Positions 1 to 10,770 of a stretch of DNA of 64,000 nt are shown piece by piece. Both the position numbers and the translations under genes were made by a program. The notes under the pieces are model-generated. The model did no database searches. It saw only the letters and a list, made by a program, of their open reading frames with translations, and was not told where the DNA came from. The stretch's first letter is position 1, and each line of letters opens with the position of its first letter. The stretch covers positions 115,001 to 179,000 of the forward strand of contig JACEFZ010028298.1 of assembly GCA_014155875.1 (NCBI GenBank), in the 5' to 3' direction. The stretch is from Cepaea nemoralis. Lineage: Eukaryota > Mollusca > Gastropoda > Stylommatophora > Helicidae.

Positions 1-385
1 TGAAAATGCCTTAAAGATTATATCATTATTTATTATAACTCATATCCCTGTAAATAACTGTAGACAAAGAGTTTATAAATCTTTGAAAACAATGCAACAA
101 TCTGTATATAAAATATATAGCAATGCTATTAAGAGTTATGCCCCTGAAATAACTTTTCTTAAGTTAAGTCCCATCGCTATATATAAATGATAATGTAAAT
201 TTAAATATTAAATTTTAGTAAGTAAATAGCTGATTGTAACACTAACAGACTATGACAGTTGGCTGCACGGGAATGAAAAGAATACATGTAGAAAATTTCA
301 TCTCAATAGGATGGACCGTTATCGAACGCATCAAATGCATCCTTACACACATACATACATCGTCTTTTATATATATAGATATATC
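1..385 (+). repeat. Dispersed AT-rich repeat N, copy 1
   Basis: This stretch is a diverged copy of the block at about 12220-12615. Both contain 'taaagattatat', 'tagacaaagagttta' and 'ttatgcccctgaaataac'. Both end in the module 'agaaaatttcatctcaat' followed by 'ccgttatcgaacgcatc', then a TATAGATATA run. Copy 2 is preceded by CTGACCCGGC modules, so this is probably the right part of that element, cut by the window edge. Class unassigned; there is no coding potential. Confidence 0.6.
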
Positions 386-659
386 CTCCATGTAAACTAA
401 CAAAGCAAATTTATTCTGAAGAAACCGCTGTGTCATATGTCATCTTAGCCAACACTTTGCCATTACATAATTTAAAGTAAGCTTAACTTGCAAAGGACGC
501 ATAAGGAAAGCAAAAGAAAGTAATTGTGTAAACTGCCATGTATGTGATTAGATGCCACAAAGGAGGGTTGGCATAAGGCTGGCTACGTGTTCCCGTAGAC
601 AACTTTAGCTGTTAATCCAACTTACAAGTCTACATGGGGATTGGGTGAGTTGATTGATG
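386..659. other. Unassigned non-coding sequence
   Basis: No gene or clear repeat is seen. The short string 'aaggagggttggca' near 562 also occurs at about 59537 in front of a LINE endonuclease remnant, so part of this may be old LINE leader. Confidence 0.3.
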
Positions 660-955
660 GATTATCATCCATTGGGAGGAGAAAACAAGAAGAAGGAGGA
701 GGAGGACGGGGAGGATGATGAAGCAGAGGAGAAGAAGAAAAGGAAGTAGGAGAACGAGAAGAAAAGGGGGAGGAAGCTGAACAATAAGAAGAAGAAGGAG
801 GAGGAGGAGATGATGGTGGTGGTGGTGGAGGAGGAGGAGCGGGAGGAGATGGAGGAGGAGGATGAAGAAAAAGAAGAAGAAAAATGAGGAGGAGGAGCAG
901 GAGCAGGAGGACGAGGAGGAGGAGGAGGAGAAAAAGAAGAAGAAACGGGAATTGT
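660..955 (+). repeat. Purine-only GGA/GAA tract
   Basis: Nearly 300 bp of imperfect GGA, GAA and AGG trinucleotides, almost entirely purine on the plus strand. It could form triplex structures. It is not coding, although it reads as acidic or basic residue runs in several frames. Confidence 0.8.
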
Positions 956-1215
956 TTAAGGAAGTAAATCTTTAAGTCTGTGTGTACATATACCGGATTG
1001 TGTATTCATAAGATAGATAAAATCGGGGACGCTTCGCAAACTGCATCACAATAACATAAAATACGCTTTAAACGCGTTAAAGACTTTAAGCTACACAATA
1101 TATGGTGTCACATTGTTAATATAATTTTTATTATTGTTAAAACCTCCCAATGAAATCATTATTATCGTGTTGCACAAGAAAAGAGTCTTTGTGCTATGTT
1201 AGGTTAAGTTTAGAT

Positions 1216-1290
1216 CAGGGGTCAAGAACATCCGGTCCGAGGGCCGTATAAGGCCCATGAAATTATTTAGTCTGGCCCTGCCAAGGCAAC
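1216..1290 (+). mobile_element. hAT-type terminus fragment
   Basis: The block starts CAGGGGTCAAGAACATCCGG, continues 'ggccgtataaggcccatgaa' and then 'ctggccc'. A CAGGGGTC start followed by GGCCG/CGGCC-rich sequence is typical of hAT transposon ends. No matching second terminus or 8-bp duplication was found, so it is treated as a single relic end. Confidence 0.4.
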
Positions 1291-1474
1291 CGCAGTCGTG
1301 ACTCAATATTCAATAAATTTAGACTTTTTCTTTCAAAGCAAGATACATTTTTATTACGTGAATCATAATGATAACGTGAATTCCGGAGAAAAAGCAAGGA
1401 ACTTGAACTCTGGGATATACAGGACACATACGATTGCATAACGGGATAAAAACGTATGCTTCCTTTGCTTCCCG

Positions 1475-1549
1475 TCGTCCTCCTCCTGCTCTTCTTCTTC
1501 TTCTTCTTCTTCTTCTTCTTCTTCTTCTTCTTCTTCTTCTTCTTCTTCA
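1475..1549 (+). repeat. (TTC)n microsatellite
   Basis: An uninterrupted CTT/TTC run preceded by CCTCCTCC. It produces artificial poly-Phe, poly-Glu and poly-Lys reading frames that should not be annotated as genes. Confidence 0.9.
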
Positions 1550-1826
1550 TGGTGTGCCTTCCTGGAGTGGACATTGGCGATCATGACACCTCTATTTTAA
1601 TGCAGTTTGCTAGTATGAGTAATTGTTTTACAGCAGCTTAACCTTGCCACGTACATCTTACGGTGTCTTCCCCTGCCTCTTGTCCAACATTCACAACTAT
1701 ACAGAAGAACCTGTTACACAATCTTTCAAAAAGAGGATTGTTCTATTTGTGATATTAATGATTTTTGTGCCGTTGTTCTTTCAAGTAAAAGTAACTTATA
1801 TATTGCTATTTTTTTTATTCCTCTGT

Positions 1827-1875
1827 GTTGAAAGCAATGGCAAACTACTAAATGTAAAATTGCATAGAAAATCAA
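1827..1875 (+). mobile_element. SINE B fragment
   Basis: Contains 'gaaagcaatggcaaactact' followed by a degraded 'aaacttgccaagaaatc', the mid part of SINE B as seen at 16246-16290. It lacks the tRNA-like head. Confidence 0.5.
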
Positions 1876-1886
1876 CCTGGTGTTTT

Positions 1887-2185
1887 GGGGTCAGCAAGGC
1901 CGAATGGATAAGAGCGCATGCTCTATAACTTCCGGTGTGCTGATGCCAAGGTAGCGGGTTCATCCTCTAAATCGGTCAGCTGGACTAAAATACTGACTTC
2001 TCGTCCTTGACTTGGGTACGTAAATTACAAGTAGTTCTGAAGTCGGAGTAGGTTCGCGTGATTTGGGGGGGGGGGGGGAACAATAGTAATAAGGAAAGCT
2101 GCTCCACATGCACAAATCAGTCCAGTGCAGTAGAACTTATTAGCACCTGTATGAACTACGCTTGAGTTAAGACAGAGCGGACACA
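1887..2185 (+). mobile_element. SINE A (tRNA-derived), copy 1
   Basis: The head 'ggtcagcaaggccgaatgg' carries an RNA polymerase III A-box-like sequence, and 'gcgggttcatcctc' is a worn B box. The body holds the family core 'gaagtcggagtaggttcg' and 'aaatcagtccagtgcagta'. A G-homopolymer has expanded inside the body at 2064-2078. Full-length or near-full relatives lie at 7460, 20338, 21248, 22493 and 37972. Confidence 0.75.
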
Positions 2186-2203
2186 CACACCCACCAACAC
2201 ACA

Positions 2204-2204
2204 C

Positions 2205-2246
<42 letters not shown>

Positions 2247-2358
2247 CCTGCTTTTGATCGCAGCGTTCTGTAAAAGACAGGCAACAATCTGTAGCCTTCT
2301 ATAAAGGGCATGCAACAACCTGTCGAGTTCTGTAAAGGACAGGCAACAACCTGTGTGC
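2204..2358 (+). repeat. (CAA)n tract and short 28-bp repeats
   Basis: A CAA/ACA microsatellite (about 2206-2246) is followed by three degenerate copies of 'gttctgtaaaggacaggcaa'. The poly-Cys reading frame on the minus strand is an artefact of the CAA run. Confidence 0.7.
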
Positions 2359-3240
2359 CACATCTTTCCTCTCACGTCACTGTGTTATCTAAGTAAACAG
2401 GTATTGTAGAAAACATATCTGTAATAGACACAGAAATACGTCTTCACTGTCTTACATAGTGCTCTCGTCACGGTGTGTAGCCAGAGTTCGCCTAGCTTGT
2501 GAAGTATATTAGTTTGTCCCTGGCGTTTGTCTCTGTCAGCACGTTTCGCTTCTGTGTTGGGACATCTTGTACAAACACCACAAAGACAACCAGTTTCATG
2601 GCATAGAGTGGGAGAGGGGCCCATTCGTGCGGGGTACTGCTGTCACCAGCTTTTATGGCGGTTCTCGAACTTCTAAAAGACCGTGACTTTTATCTCCTAC
2701 GTCCGATGCATTGGCTTTCCTTTGAGCCCTACAAAGGGCCTGCTTCTACCGGCGTGAGGCTGGTGTGGTGATGTTTTACTCAACCACAGTATCATTGTCA
2801 AGGGGATTGTGTTCCACAACTCCTATTAACCTCTCCAAACTCAGAACCGAGCTGGGTGTGCAAGATCGATGCTGGAACTTCACATACACGGAGAGGGACA
2901 TTAGTATGTAACCGGATCATGCTTCAGTACAACACATACAGAATGGCTAGAAATATGTCTACGTTACTAATGTTTCCTCCATGTTATTTCTTTTTCAACA
3001 GAGCCACGAGATTGGCTAGGATCTTTTTGCCGACCCGGTGGTTGTAGAATCGAATCCGCGTCGAGGATGATTATTGTTTACATGGATATGTGCTCGCAGG
3101 TCGTGACCCAGCCTACGTGGGTGTCATGAAATGTTCTGGGAAGTAAAGGCGTCTGTCGAGATACCCACCACGCCACCCACCCAGTACCGAGTGGTCTATA
3201 TAAAGATGGGTTTAGCACCATATCTAAAGCATCTTATGAT
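2359..3240. other. Unassigned intergenic sequence
   Basis: No gene was recognised. A possible tRNA-like piece with 'agaatcgaatccgcg' lies near 3047 but has no second copy here. Confidence 0.3.
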
Positions 3241-3945
3241 ATGTGAACGGATCCTGGACTATTTAACTTCTTGAACTTGTCAACGGATCCTGGACTATTT
3301 AACTTCTTGAACTTGTCAACGGACCCTGGACTATTTAATATCTTGAACTTGTCCACAGATCCTGGACTATTTAACTTCTTGAACTTGTCAACGGATCCTG
3401 GACTATTTAACTTCTTGAACTTGTCAACGGATCCTGGACTATTTAACTTCTTGAACTTGTCAACGGATCCTGGACTATTTAACTTCTTGAACTTGTCCAC
3501 GGATCCTGGACTATTGAACTTGTCCACGGATCCTGGACTATTGAACTTCTTGAACTTGTCCACGGATCCTGGGCTATTTAACATCTTGAACTTGTCCACG
3601 GATCCTGGACTATTGAACTTGTCCACGGATCCTGGACTATTGAACTTCTTGAACTTGTCCACGGATCCTGGACTATTGAACTTGTCCACGGATCCTGGAC
3701 TATTGAACTTCTTGAACTTGTCCACGGATCCTGGACTATTTAACTTCTTGAACTTGTCCACGGATCCTGGACTATTTAACTTCTTGAACTTGTCCACGGA
3801 TCCTGGACTATTTAACTTCTTGAACTTGTCCACGGATCCTGGACTATTGAACTTGTCCACGGATCCTGGACTATTGAACTTCTTGAACTTGTCCACGGAT
3901 CCTGGACTATTTAACTTCTTGAACTTGTCCACGGATCCTAACCCA
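3241..3945. repeat. 36/27-bp minisatellite with GGATCC in each unit
   Basis: About 22 units of 'ggatcctggactatttaac' plus 'ttcttgaacttgtccac'. Two unit sizes alternate: 36 bp and a 27-bp form lacking 9 bp. Both are multiples of three, so both strands stay open for hundreds of bases. The left end uses 'tcaacggat' and the right uses 'tccacggat', showing two expansion blocks. Confidence 0.95.
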
Positions 3946-4062
3946 AAACGCACATGAAAGCCAGCTTGTGTAAGATTTGGTCTGTGTTCATTGTACACCG
4001 ATAGCTGGAGACGTGCTTCGGTCTCCTCCCTTAGATCTATCAATGAGAATCTTTGTAACTTA

Positions 4063-4290
4063 GTTGCATATCCTTTACAGGACGTAGCAGTCAACTCCAG
4101 CATTAATTGGCTGTTTGTGATTCCTGGGCAAGTTTATGTTCAGTAGTTTGCCTTTGCTTTCTGAACGACCGGCACTCATACCATTGTATGGAAACCAACG
4201 CAAGGCGGTCGGCTTCCACATCGTTCGCAGCTGTGTTTCGTACTCGGTATGTGGGATTACGAATTGCATTCGTAACTCCTTCGCCAAATA
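4063..4290 (-). mobile_element. SINE B (tRNA-derived), minus copy
   Basis: Read on the minus strand, it opens with 'ggcgaaggagttacgaatgc', then a tRNA-like B box near 'cgtaatcccacataccgag', then 'cacagctgcgaacgatg'. It ends in 'cctgtaaaggatatgcaac'. The same order recurs at 5258, 15900, 16128, 16618, 17338, 34265 and 53893. Confidence 0.75.
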
Positions 4291-4375
4291 GGAGGAGGAT
4301 CTTGGTACAGTGAACAAACCGAGTCGTATATGGAAAGTTCTGAATTTGTGTATACCATAATCACACATTATATAG

Positions 4376-4507
4376 TTGGTTGGTTGGTTGGTTAGTTGGT
4401 TGGTTGGTTAGTTATCTGTTGGAGTACCATCCTTGCACTCCAGACATGTCTATGGGTGCTTAGATACACCCCCCCCCCCCCAACCACCACCAACATATGC
4501 ATCAGCA
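4376..4507 (-). mobile_element. RNase H-type LINE 3' end, minus
   Basis: A (TTGG/TTAG)n tail is followed by 'ttgcactccagacatgtcta' and 'catatgcatcagc'. This matches the 3' end of the better copy at 35693-36597. Only the last part of the ORF and the tail survive, and a C run interrupts it. Confidence 0.6.
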
Positions 4508-4839
4508 TACTATAAATATTTGTGTATTTAGATTTTTGAGCTTCTAATATCAGCTGGAAAACAACAGATCTGAAACAGGGTTATGTTTATCATTGATATA
4601 TCAACTATTAGTTGATGGATACTGTTTCTCCGACCCAATTTCTTAACAAGGCTACCCGAAATACCTAAGGAAGCAGAAGTTAGTGATATTAGTGGTCATA
4701 GCCATGTATAAGGATTCGGTCACCGAATGGAACCCAGCCCATTTCCCACATATACCGCAAGAGGGATTACTTTAACGTGACAAAGTAAATCCTCACTGGT
4801 GACATTCTCTCACATCCAACACTCACACATAAAACACAC
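4508..4839. other. Unassigned sequence
   Basis: No gene or named repeat is seen in this stretch between a LINE tail and a SINE. Confidence 0.3.
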
Positions 4840-5045
4840 GTCTCTGTGGTCAGGTAAGTAAGCCAACTGTCTCGAGCTCCAAAGGTCGTGCGTTCGATTT
4901 CGGACTCGATCATTTGGTTCACGGGCGCAATTTTCTCGGATTCTCCTGGAGGGATCGTCTCTGGAGTTACGGTTTCGTGCTCTGTGTGACGCTTTCGGCC
5001 ACATGGAATAAAACCCGGGGCAATGAAGGCGATCCTCTGACCTAT
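4840..5045 (+). mobile_element. SINE C (tRNA-derived), copy 1
   Basis: The tRNA-like B box 'gtgcgttcgatttcgg' is followed by the family body 'gcgcaattttctcgga', 'gagttacggtttcgtgc' and 'ggaataaaacccggggcaat'. Relatives lie at 11345 (-), 15317 (+), 21700 (+), 59830 (-) and 62400 (-). Confidence 0.75.
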
Positions 5046-5257
5046 AAAATCCCCGTAAAACATAACATCATGAGGAGTAATCAAATCTGTGACAATGTCG
5101 TTCGTCATAGGCGGCATTCTGATTCCAGGACTCATATATGCAGCTGAAACATTGCTCGTGTCAAACAGTGCTAAGGGTTTAGATCAGTTACATTTATTTG
5201 TTAAAATACACAGTAAAGATCACAGCATTTTTCTTCTTCTTAATATCTTTTTTAAAA

Positions 5258-5488
5258 TATCCTATTTACAGGACATCGTTGTCAACACCAGCATTTTACT
5301 GCTGTTATTGATGTCTTAGCAAGTTTATGTTCAGTAGTTTGTCATTGCTTTCTGTTTTCTGTCCCATACCAACACGTTAAAACCCAGCTCCACGCGGTCT
5401 GCTGCCAAATCGGTCGCTGCTGTGTTTCTAACGCAGGTAAGCGGGCTGACGAATCGCGTCCGCAAGCCCTTAGCCACGATGACCGGCC
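5258..5488 (-). mobile_element. SINE B, minus copy
   Basis: Starts 'atatcctatttacaggacat' and carries 'gcaagtttatgttcagtag' and 'aaatcggtcgctgctgtg'. It ends in the tRNA-like head 'gcccttagccacgatg'. It is close to the 15900 copy. Confidence 0.75.
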
Positions 5489-5839
5489 TTCTGAATATGA
5501 GGGGCAAACATCAAACTCTCATGTCAAGTAAACATGAAGATATTGAAAATATCTCAGACTTTGAATATCTTGATTCCTTAATCAACAACAGCGGGGACAA
5601 ACTGCTCAAGCTAAGCCAGAAGGAGACGAACCCTGGCAGTGAAGCGGGTAAACAAGACTGAGAGGCTACAGCACAACAACAGCAAGCAAACACAAGTAAA
5701 CAGCTTGAGAACACACATCTTTCCTGTGACAACTTAACGGTCGTGAATCACTGACCAGGTCACGATAACTACAGAAGATAGTTGAGGCTTTTGAAATTAA
5801 ATGTTATAGCCAAATTCTTAAATACCCCGAAAAAAAAAA
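5489..5839. other. Unassigned sequence
   Basis: No gene recognised. Short open frames here have no recognisable domain and no second exon. Confidence 0.3.
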
Positions 5840-6422
5840 GTCTAATTGTTCGCTTGTCTAGTAAGTCTAATTAATACCCTTGTTTAGTATATTTCCACGT
5901 AAGTCTAGTTGAAACTCCTGTCTAGTATATCCCACGTAAGTCTAGTTGCTTCCCTAGTCTAGTCGCTCATACTGTCCAGTAATTTCCTACGAAAGTCTAA
6001 ATGCCCCTAAAGTTTGGTATTTTCCCACGTAAGTCTAGTTGCTCCTACTGTATAGTATTTTCCTATATTAGGCCAATTTCTTCTCGTGTCTAATATTTTC
6101 CAACGTAAGCCTAGTTGCTTATCTTGTTAAGTATCTTACCCAGATAAGACTAGTTGCTCCTTCGGTCTAGAATTCTCTCATGCACATTTAGCTGACCCTA
6201 CTGTCTGGCATTTTCCCACGTAAGTCTAGTTACTCCTACTGTCTGGCATTTTCCCACGAAAGTCTAGTTGCTCCTACTGTCTGGCATTTTCCCACGTAAG
6301 TCTAGTTGCTCCTATTGTCTGGCATTTTCCCACGTAAGTCTAGTTGCTCCTACTGTCTGGCATTTTCCCACGAAAGTCTAGTTGCTCCTACTGTCTGGCA
6401 TTTTCCCACGTAAGACTGGTTG
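5840..6422 (+). repeat. 38-bp minisatellite with age gradient
   Basis: Units of 'cccacgtaagtctagttgct' plus 'cctactgtctggcatttt'. They are badly degraded on the left (5840-6180) and nearly identical on the right (6199-6420). This indicates recent expansion at one end. Confidence 0.9.
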
Positions 6423-6424
6423 CT

Positions 6425-6549
6425 TCTCAAACATACAAGCATGACCCGGAGAGAATGATGCGGCAGGCAGTCACCAGAGGATCCAGCCGACACTCATTAC
6501 CCTTAAGAAACACCAGATGGACACATAATCATACTGTAACTTGTACCAT
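6425..6549 (+). mobile_element. RNase H-type LINE 3' fragment, left part
   Basis: Matches the C-terminal ORF region of the copy at 20590-20842 ('cagaggatccagccgacac', 'ggacacataatcatactgta'). It is split by a younger LINE at 6550-7151 and resumes at 7164-7245. The duplicated target 'aacttgtaccat' (6538-6549 and 7152-7163) marks the insertion. Confidence 0.65.
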
Positions 6550-7151
6550 GAAGTCTTGGGAAGATAATGTGGTGGTTTCCCCTTGCCTTCCACATTCATA
6601 TGGTGGTCTTTTACCTCTACCTTTGACAGCCATTTCCGACTGTCAGGACAAGTGAGTGCCCTGCTCTGCCCAGCTGCAGAGTTGTCCACTTATTGCGGGG
6701 GACACTCGGTCCCCAGAGCTGTGTTAGCGACACCGTGGTATGTTTCCCATCCTCTACCGCGGGGAGATGCAATTGGGATTTTCCCTTCCTAAAGTTATGG
6801 TCTATGACCAAAACTCTCCAGTACGTTTAGAATTCCTTGGACTGCCAGAGTAACTAACAACGACTGCCTGAAACAGGCTAATGAAACTGGAACATTATAT
6901 ACAACAATAAGAAAGAGAAAAATATCTTTCTTCGGTCATGTGATGAGAAGAGAGGCATTGGAGAACATCGTGACAACTGGAAAGATCGAGGGGAAGAGAG
7001 GCAGAGGCAGACCAAGAGAAATGATGCTGGAAGGATTGAGACGGTGGCATGGTGGAATATCATCAGCAGAGTTGATCCAGAACACCAAAGACCGAGATCT
7101 GTGGAGAGCCATGAATGCCAACGCCAGCTGGCAGGGCACTTGATGATGATG
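6550..7151 (+). mobile_element. 5'-truncated RTE-like LINE inserted in another LINE
   Basis: Flanked by the 12-bp duplication 'aacttgtaccat' and ending in TGATGATGATG, the tail style of the RTE-like LINEs in this window. From about 6838 to 7143 it encodes the conserved C-terminal tail of the reverse transcriptase ORF: 'WTARVTNND', 'FFGHVMRREALENIVTTGK', 'GRGRPREMMLEGLRRW', then a stop. The first 290 bp (6550-6837) do not resemble this frame and may be an inverted or rearranged 5' piece. Confidence 0.75.
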
Positions 7152-7163
7152 AACTTGTACCAT

Positions 7164-7245
7164 TAGTAGTGGGACTCTTCGCTAGCTGTTGAAGATGAGG
7201 ATGGAGAGCAAGAATTGGAATATTCCAAATGCTGTGATATGGTTT
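7164..7245 (+). mobile_element. RNase H-type LINE 3' fragment, right part
   Basis: Continuation of the fragment at 6425-6549. 'gggactcttcgctagctgtt' and 'ccaaatgctgtgatatgg' match 'ggaactcttcgctggctgct' and 'ccgaatgctgtgatgtcgg' at 20741-20816. Confidence 0.6.
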
Positions 7246-7459
7246 TTTTTTACTCATCTCTAAACAACCTGTCAAGTTCCAGATAGGCCATTAAAATAGT
7301 CGGTTAGCTTCGTACACCCATTACGCCTTAAAGCTAGGAACAAGGTCCTTTACTTGCACAAATACCAACCTGACACTGTTGTTTCAGTTCCCGCAACAGG
7401 TAAAGTGCAGTTTGATATATTACACAGGCTCAAGGCTCCGTGTAACATTTTTTTTGGCT

Positions 7460-7737
7460 ATCATTCGCTTTCAACTCAAGCCTAGTCCATACATGCGCTA
7501 CTACTTCCAGTGCGCTGAACTGATGTTTGCATGTGAATTAGCTTTCCTTGTTACCAGTGTCCCTCGCCATCAGGTGAACCCACTGCGACTTCAAAGGTAC
7601 TTGTAATTTACGTCCCCAAGTCAAAGACGTGAAGTTAATATTTCAGTCCAACTGACTGGTGTAGAGGTTGAACTCGCTACCTCAGCATCAGCACACCGGA
7701 TGTTTAATAACTCTGATCCATTCTGCCATGCTGACCT
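7460..7737 (-). mobile_element. SINE A, minus copy
   Basis: Carries 'cctcgccatcaggtgaaccc', 'ggtacttgtaatttacgtcc' and the head 'gccatgctgacctccc' in reverse. It directly abuts the 18-bp minisatellite at 7738. Confidence 0.8.
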
Positions 7738-8815
7738 CCCTTCTCACATCTAAACAGCTTCTCCGTTCTAAACAAAGCCCCACATCTAAACAGAGTACCA
7801 CATCTAAAAAGCTTCTCACATCTAAACAGCTTCTAAGTTCTAAACAGAGCCCCACATCTAAACAGAGTACCACATCTAAACAGCTTCTCACATCTAAACA
7901 GCTTCTCAATTCTAAACAGCTTCTCAATTCTAAACAGCTTATCACATCTAAACAGCTTCTCAGTTCTAAACAACTTCTCACATCTAAACAGCTTCACAAT
8001 TCTAAACAGAGACCCACATCTAAACAGAATACCACATCTAAACAGCTTCTCACATTTAAACAGCTTCTCAATTCTAAACAGCTTCTCAATTCTAAACAGC
8101 TTCTCACATCTAAACAGCTTTTCAGTTCTAAACAGCTTCTCACATCTAAACAGCTTCACAATTCTAAACACTGACCCACATCTAAACAGAGTACCACATC
8201 TAAACAGCTTCTCACATCTAAACAGCTTCTCACATCTAATCAGTTTCTAAATTCTTAACAGCTTCTCACATCTAAACAGCTTCTCAATTCTAAACAGCTT
8301 CTCGCATATAAAAACAGCTTCTCAATTCTAAACGGAGCCCCACATCTAAACAGCTTCTCACATCTAAACAGCTTCTCAATTCTAAAGAGCTTCTCAATTC
8401 TAAACAGCTCCTCACATCTAAACTGCTTCTCAATTCTAAACAGAGCCCCACATATAAAAAGCTTCTCAATTCTAAACATCTTCTCATTTCAAAACAGCTC
8501 CTCACATCTAAACAGCTTTTCAATTCTACACAGCTTCTCACATCTAAACACAGCTTCTCAATTCTAAACAGAGCCCCACATCTAAACAGAGTACCACATC
8601 TAAACAGCTTCTCACATCTAAACAGCTTCTGAATTCTAAACAGAGCGCCACATCTAAATAGCTTCTCACATCTAAACAACTTCTCAATTTTAAACAGAGC
8701 CCCACATCTAAACAGAGTAATACATCTAAACAGCTTCTCATTTCTAAACAGAGCTCCACATCTAAACAGAGCTCCACATCTAAACAGAGCCCCACATCTA
8801 AACATCTTCCCAGTG
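7738..8815 (+). repeat. 18-bp minisatellite 'cttctcacatctaaacag'
   Basis: About 58 units. Variants differ at the middle ('attctaaacag', 'acatctaaacag', 'gagccccacatctaaacag'). The unit is a multiple of three and gives false Lys/Gln/Leu-rich or Cys/Leu-rich reading frames. The same family recurs at 17930-18460 and as a stub near 19893. Confidence 0.95.
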
Positions 8816-8889
8816 TAACATTTCACACACAGCTGAGATTTACTAGACAGCTTAATTCACCACATTAGTTCCAGTCTCAACACATTCTC

Positions 8890-9001
8890 GAGGCACAGTC
8901 AACATTTCAGTCAAATTGACCAACGAGTGACATGAACCCACTACATCGCTGTCACAAGAGAAAGTTTAAGTGAGTTAAACCTGTCAGCCACAGCGACCTC
9001 C
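8890..9001 (-). mobile_element. SINE A head fragment, minus
   Basis: 'aacatttcagtcaaattgac', 'catgaacccactacat' and 'cagccacagcgacctcc' are the tRNA-like head of SINE A in reverse. Confidence 0.55.
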
Positions 9002-9227
9002 GGTGCTAACGTAATACAAGCGCCTAGTTAATTAACAAAATAGCAGAAAACTTGATATAACGTGGCATAATTTATCACAACCATAATTGGCAAATTCTCT
9101 TAATCTGACGATAAGGACATGGTGATACTGGTTTTGATTGTTTTCAATCATCAGTCAGTTAATAATCATTCAATGTCATAGTCGGTAACAATCAGTTATT
9201 CAATCAAAAGTCAGTTAACAATCAATT

Positions 9228-9360
9228 AATCTCACAGTTTGTAAGAGGTAGACCGCGATACAAGTGGGCAGATAATATCATGAGATGGACGAATGTACAT
9301 TTAATGCGAGAGACAGTGTTGGAGATCCATTGCAGCCAACCTTCAATGTAAATACGGCAC
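9228..9360 (+). mobile_element. RTE-like LINE 3' fragment
   Basis: Reads in frame as 'VRGRPRYKWADNIMRW' and 'LEIHCSQP'. The nucleotides 'gcagccaaccttcaatgtaa' to 'tacggcac' match the reverse complement of 18478-18515. It is the same family as the reverse transcriptase relic there. Confidence 0.6.
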
Positions 9361-9705
9361 TTGATTAATACTATAATAGTAGATATGTGTTGTTTGTTCT
9401 GTGTTGTGTGTGGCTGAATCTCTGCATGCACACTTTAGGTGTCTGTATTCTGCTAATGGTATTAGTAGCTTTGTGCGTTGGTCAATTGTAGGTGCGGGTA
9501 TTATGTTCAGGAAGATTGCTTTGTATATGTTAGATTTCTTGTTTGTGTGTGTTTTTATTAGTTGCTGTAGCGCTTTGTGTGTGAGTGTGACAGTTGGAAA
9601 TGTATAGTATATGAGCTCTTTTGTTTGACATTACCTGTGAATTTATAACTGGTATGGTGGTGACTGTTTGAAACTGTTCGTGTTTTTATGTGGTTGGTGT
9701 CATAT
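9361..9705. other. TG-rich unassigned sequence
   Basis: TG-rich sequence with no recognisable gene. It probably belongs to the degenerate block seen again at 10240-10580. Confidence 0.3.
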
Positions 9706-10013
9706 TCCTTGGACTGCCAGAGTAACTAACAACGATTGCCCGAATGAGGTGAATAAAACTATAACATTGTATACAACAATAATAAAGAGAAAAGCAGCTT
9801 TCTTTGGTCGTGTGATGAGAAGAGAGGCATTGGAGAACATCGTGACCACTGGAAAGATCGAGGGGAAGAGAGGCAGAGGCAGACCAGGAGAAAAGATGCT
9901 GGGTGGATTGAGACGGTGACATGGAGGAATATCATCAGCAGATTTAATCCAGAACACCAAAGACCGAGATCTGTGGAGAGAAATGAACGACTACGTTAGC
10001 TGACAAGACACGT
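9706..10013 (+). mobile_element. RTE-like LINE 3' end
   Basis: Encodes the same C-terminal tail as the element at 6550: 'WTARVTNNDCPNEVNKT', 'VMRREALENIVTTGK', 'GRGRPGEKMLGGLRR', then a premature TGA. The last residues continue in frame beyond it. It is followed at once by a (GAT)n run, the element's microsatellite tail. Confidence 0.75.
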
Positions 10014-10019
10014 GATGAC

Positions 10020-10072
<53 letters not shown>

Positions 10073-10098
10073 CGACGACGATGATGATGATGATGATG
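10014..10098 (+). repeat. (GAT)n / (GAC)n microsatellite, LINE tail
   Basis: Starts directly at the LINE end and looks like an expansion of its short GAT tail. It yields a spurious poly-Ser frame on the minus strand. Confidence 0.9.
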
Positions 10099-10239
10099 GT
10101 GTCATATTACAAAGTAAATAGTCTATGTGTAATCGCTTTGGCTTTGGGAGTGATGTGTTTATTATGTCAGTTAGTGAAGGCACAAGTGTAGTCTGCCATG
10201 TTGTTTTCATCTTGTGATTCGCATACACAGTGGTCGTGC

Positions 10240-10580
10240 TTATTGTGTCACTGCTTGTATTTCTACTTCATTATCCGTCGTGTTATGTGTTCATTGTCTT
10301 GTATTTCTTACATACGGTTTCTATAGAAGTGGGGTAATGTGTCATAATAATGCGCTTTTGTGTTGCCCGAGTGAAGATACGGCTGTAGTCTGTCACGTAG
10401 TAATTGAACCTGTTGTCATCCGAAAGTGTAATGGTGGTCCTTATAATGTAATTAAATGTGTGTATATCTGCTTGTTGTCTGTTTTGTTAAGTCTTCATTG
10501 CCTTGTATTTCTTGCATACATGTTGTAAAGAAGTGTACCAATGTGTCCCAATAATTTGGTTTTGTGTTGTCTATTTTCCT
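10240..10580 (+). repeat. Degenerate ~208-bp tandem duplication
   Basis: 'cattgtcttgtatttcttac' (10287) and 'cattgccttgtatttcttgc' (10497) head two related blocks. Both continue through 'gaagtg' and 'aatgtgtc' to 'ttttgtgttg'. Confidence 0.55.
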
Positions 10581-10607
10581 AAAATGTAAAGCACTAACAA
10601 GTACTCA

Positions 10608-10770
10608 AGTCATGAAGATCGACCCTCTCGACTTCATTCCATTGGCTGTTATCCCATTTAGCTCGATCTCTCCACAGAAACGCCAGCCGCTTGACAAGAG
10701 CATCGCACAAACACAAACTCTGTAGCTCCGGCGATGATCCCCCAAGAGTCTATGGGCCAAGATCATCACA
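10608..10770 (-). mobile_element. SINE C, 3' portion, minus
   Basis: Reverse SINE C: 'atcgaccctctcgacttcat', 'tatcccatttagctcgatct' and 'agcatcgcacaaacacaaac'. Where the body should continue, a segment has been amplified into the neighbouring 36-bp array. Confidence 0.7.

Noticed and set aside
1263..1641. Poly-Lys, poly-Glu and poly-Phe ORFs
   Set aside because: Three frames of one (TTC)n microsatellite.
3003..3210. Another tRNA-derived SINE
   Set aside because: 'agaatcgaatccgcg' is B-box-like, but no second copy or clear A box was seen in this window.
3234..4103. 289-codon minus-strand and 228-codon plus-strand repetitive ORFs
   Set aside because: They are readings of the 36/27-bp minisatellite, whose unit lengths are multiples of three. 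No start context, domain or splice partner.
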